DNA from: Candidatus Brocadiaceae bacterium
GTDB taxonomy: Bacteria; Planctomycetota; Brocadiia; SM23-32
Assembly (NCBI GenBank): GCA_030615435.1
Contig: JAUWZH010000119.1
Location: forward strand, 1 to 7,517
Reading direction: 5' to 3'
Length of the DNA: 7,517 bases
A program made the translations under genes and the position numbers. A model generated the notes under the pieces. It had not been told where the DNA came from. It ran no database searches and worked only from the letters and a program-made list of their open reading frames with translations. Below are positions 6,636 through 7,517 of the stretch, one piece after another (position 1 is the first letter of the stretch; the number at the start of each line of letters is the position of its first letter).

Positions 6636-7517
6636 GCCTGCCTTTCCTGGGCCCTGACACATGCCCGAAGTTGAGCCGAGCGGGCCCGTGGGTTCCGCTC
6701 GATCTCCTCCGGGGTCGGCCTGAGGGGGCGGCCGGTCAACACTTCGAGGAGGCCTTCCCGCTCCTGGCGCCGCCAGCAGAGCTTTACGGGCCGCGCCTCC
6801 AGACTGTTGTAGGTGAGGACGGCGGCCCTGCCGCCAGGGACGAGCAGGGAGGGCAGGATGTCCAGCAGCCGCCGGAGCTCGTCGAGCTCCTCGTTCACGT
6901 AGATGCGCAGCGCCATCGCCACGCGGGTGGCCGGGTGGATTCTCCAGGTGCGACCGCGGCTGCGCCGCGCCACCACTCGCTTGACGAGCGCGGCGAGCTC
7001 GGCCGGGGTCTCGATGGGCTTGCGGGAGCGCTCGCGGCAAATCGCAGCGGCTATCTGGCGACTGTAGCGTTCCTCGCCGAACCTGTGGAAGATGTCCGCC
7101 AGTTCCCGCTCGGGGGTGCGGTTGACCACGTCCCAGGCGGTGGGGCCCTGGCGGGAGGGGTCGTAGCGCATGTCCAGGCGCGCCCGGGACTCGAAGGCGA
7201 ACCCGCGCGAAGGGTCGTCGAACTGGGGGCCGACCCCCAGGTCGGCCAGGACCGCATCGAAGCCCTCAAGGACGAGTTCGCCGAGCAGGTCGTCGGCACG
7301 CGAGAACCGCGCGTGGAAGAGCTCGAAGGGGCAAGGCGCGGCCCGGCTGAGGCGTTCCCTGGCCACGCTGAGAACCTGGGGGTCGGCGTCCATGCCCACA
7401 AGCAGCCCCTCTTGTCCCAGACGCTCCCCGATGGCCAGGGCGTGGCCGGCGGTGCCGACGGTCAGGTCAAGCACGCGGTCTCCCCGGCCGGGCTTGAGCA
7501 CCTCCAGCACTTCGGCC
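6632..7517 (-). CDS. rsmH: RsmH, 16S rRNA (cytosine-1402-N4)-methyltransferase (5' end outside window)
   Basis: This SAM-dependent methyltransferase acts on C1402 in the decoding centre of 16S rRNA. A GTG at 7510 could open the frame, but the codons before it read Ala-Glu, continuing the family N-terminus (xLLxEVLExLKPG), so the true start lies a few residues to about 15 residues beyond the right edge. Counting from 7510: SAM loop LDLTVGTAGHA (14-24), acidic ligand of motif II in GMDADPQ (39-45), ADLGVGPQFDDPSRGFAF (89-106), LDMRYDP (112-118), FGEERYSRQIA (144-154), HPATRVAMALRIYVNEEL (192-209), PGGRAAVLTYNSLEARPVK (225-243) and NPRARSAQLRA (273-283). The usual SFHSLEDR reads TYNSLEAR, and the DLGVSSxQLDD segment appears one residue shorter. 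The arrangement is otherwise complete to the C-terminus. The stop overlaps ftsL by 4 nt. mraZ commonly precedes this gene, outside the window. Confidence 0.95.
   Translation of the reverse strand, partial: AEVLEVLKPGRGDRVLDLTVGTAGHALAIGERLGQEGLLVGMDADPQVLSVARERLSRAAPCPFELFHARFSRADDLLGELVLEGFDAVLADLGVGPQFDDPSRGFAFESRARLDMRYDPSRQGPTAWDVVNRTPERELADIFHRFGEERYSRQIAAAICRERSRKPIETPAELAALVKRVVARRSRGRTWRIHPATRVAMALRIYVNEELDELRRLLDILPSLLVPGGRAAVLTYNSLEARPVKLCWRRQEREGLLEVLTGRPLRPTPEEIERNPRARSAQLRACVRAQERQA
6641..6648 (-). promoter_or_regulatory. Shine-Dalgarno site of ftsL, inside the end of rsmH
   Basis: AGGAAAGG on the minus strand lies 5 nt before the ftsL ATG at 6635, within the rsmH codons for Gln-Glu-Arg. 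It decides the ftsL start against the much longer upstream open frame. Confidence 0.65.

Noticed and set aside
6636..7040. A long N-terminal extension of ftsL
   Set aside because: It overlaps the conserved C-terminal half of rsmH and has Pro/Gly/Arg-rich, non-family sequence. The ATG at 6635 has a Shine-Dalgarno and precedes the TM helix.
1..7517. A novel defence system, mobile element, CRISPR array or RNA gene
   Set aside because: Essentially the whole window is filled by seven recognisable dcw genes on one strand with gaps of at most 32 nt. No direct repeats, transposase, integrase, tRNA-like or rRNA-like sequence was seen.

Overview
This window is a tightly packed piece of a bacterial division and cell wall (dcw) cluster. 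All genes are on the minus strand, so transcription runs from the right edge to the left. In transcription order they are rsmH (5' end cut by the right edge), ftsL, ftsI, murE, murF, mraY and ftsW (3' part beyond the left edge). The order matches the classical dcw cluster except that murD, usually between mraY and ftsW, is missing there.

Layout: rsmH and ftsL overlap by 4 nt (ATGA). ftsL and ftsI are 6 nt apart and in the same reading frame. ftsI and murE overlap by 4 nt (ATGA). murE and murF are 18 nt apart and also in the same frame. murF and mraY are 1 nt apart. mraY and ftsW are 32 nt apart. No gene-free stretch reaches 300 bases, and I see no internal promoter, terminator, RNA gene, repeat, mobile element or CRISPR array. 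The window looks like the middle of one long operon, with translational coupling at several junctions.

Function: MurE and MurF add the third residue and the D-Ala-D-Ala to UDP-MurNAc-peptide in the cytoplasm. MraY moves the product to undecaprenyl phosphate to give lipid I. FtsW (SEDS glycosyltransferase) and FtsI (class B PBP transpeptidase) polymerise and crosslink septal peptidoglycan, with FtsL as their membrane partner. RsmH methylates 16S rRNA and is a habitual first member of the cluster.

Organism: the DNA is GC-rich, with strongly GC-biased third codon positions and mainly TGA stops (five of the six visible). The MurE motif is closer to the meso-diaminopimelate type than the lysine type, and FtsI has no PASTA domains, so a didermic, free-living bacterium is likely. 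Several normally near-invariant motifs are altered (MraY HHH to HHI, MurE DNPR to DNSR and GKGHE to GRGCE, RsmH SFHSLEDR to TYNSLEAR). This points to a lineage far from the model phyla. A PVC-type or uncultured phylum would fit, but the sequence alone does not settle it. I found no previously undescribed system here: the interest lies in motif deviations and in-frame gene junctions within a familiar operon.
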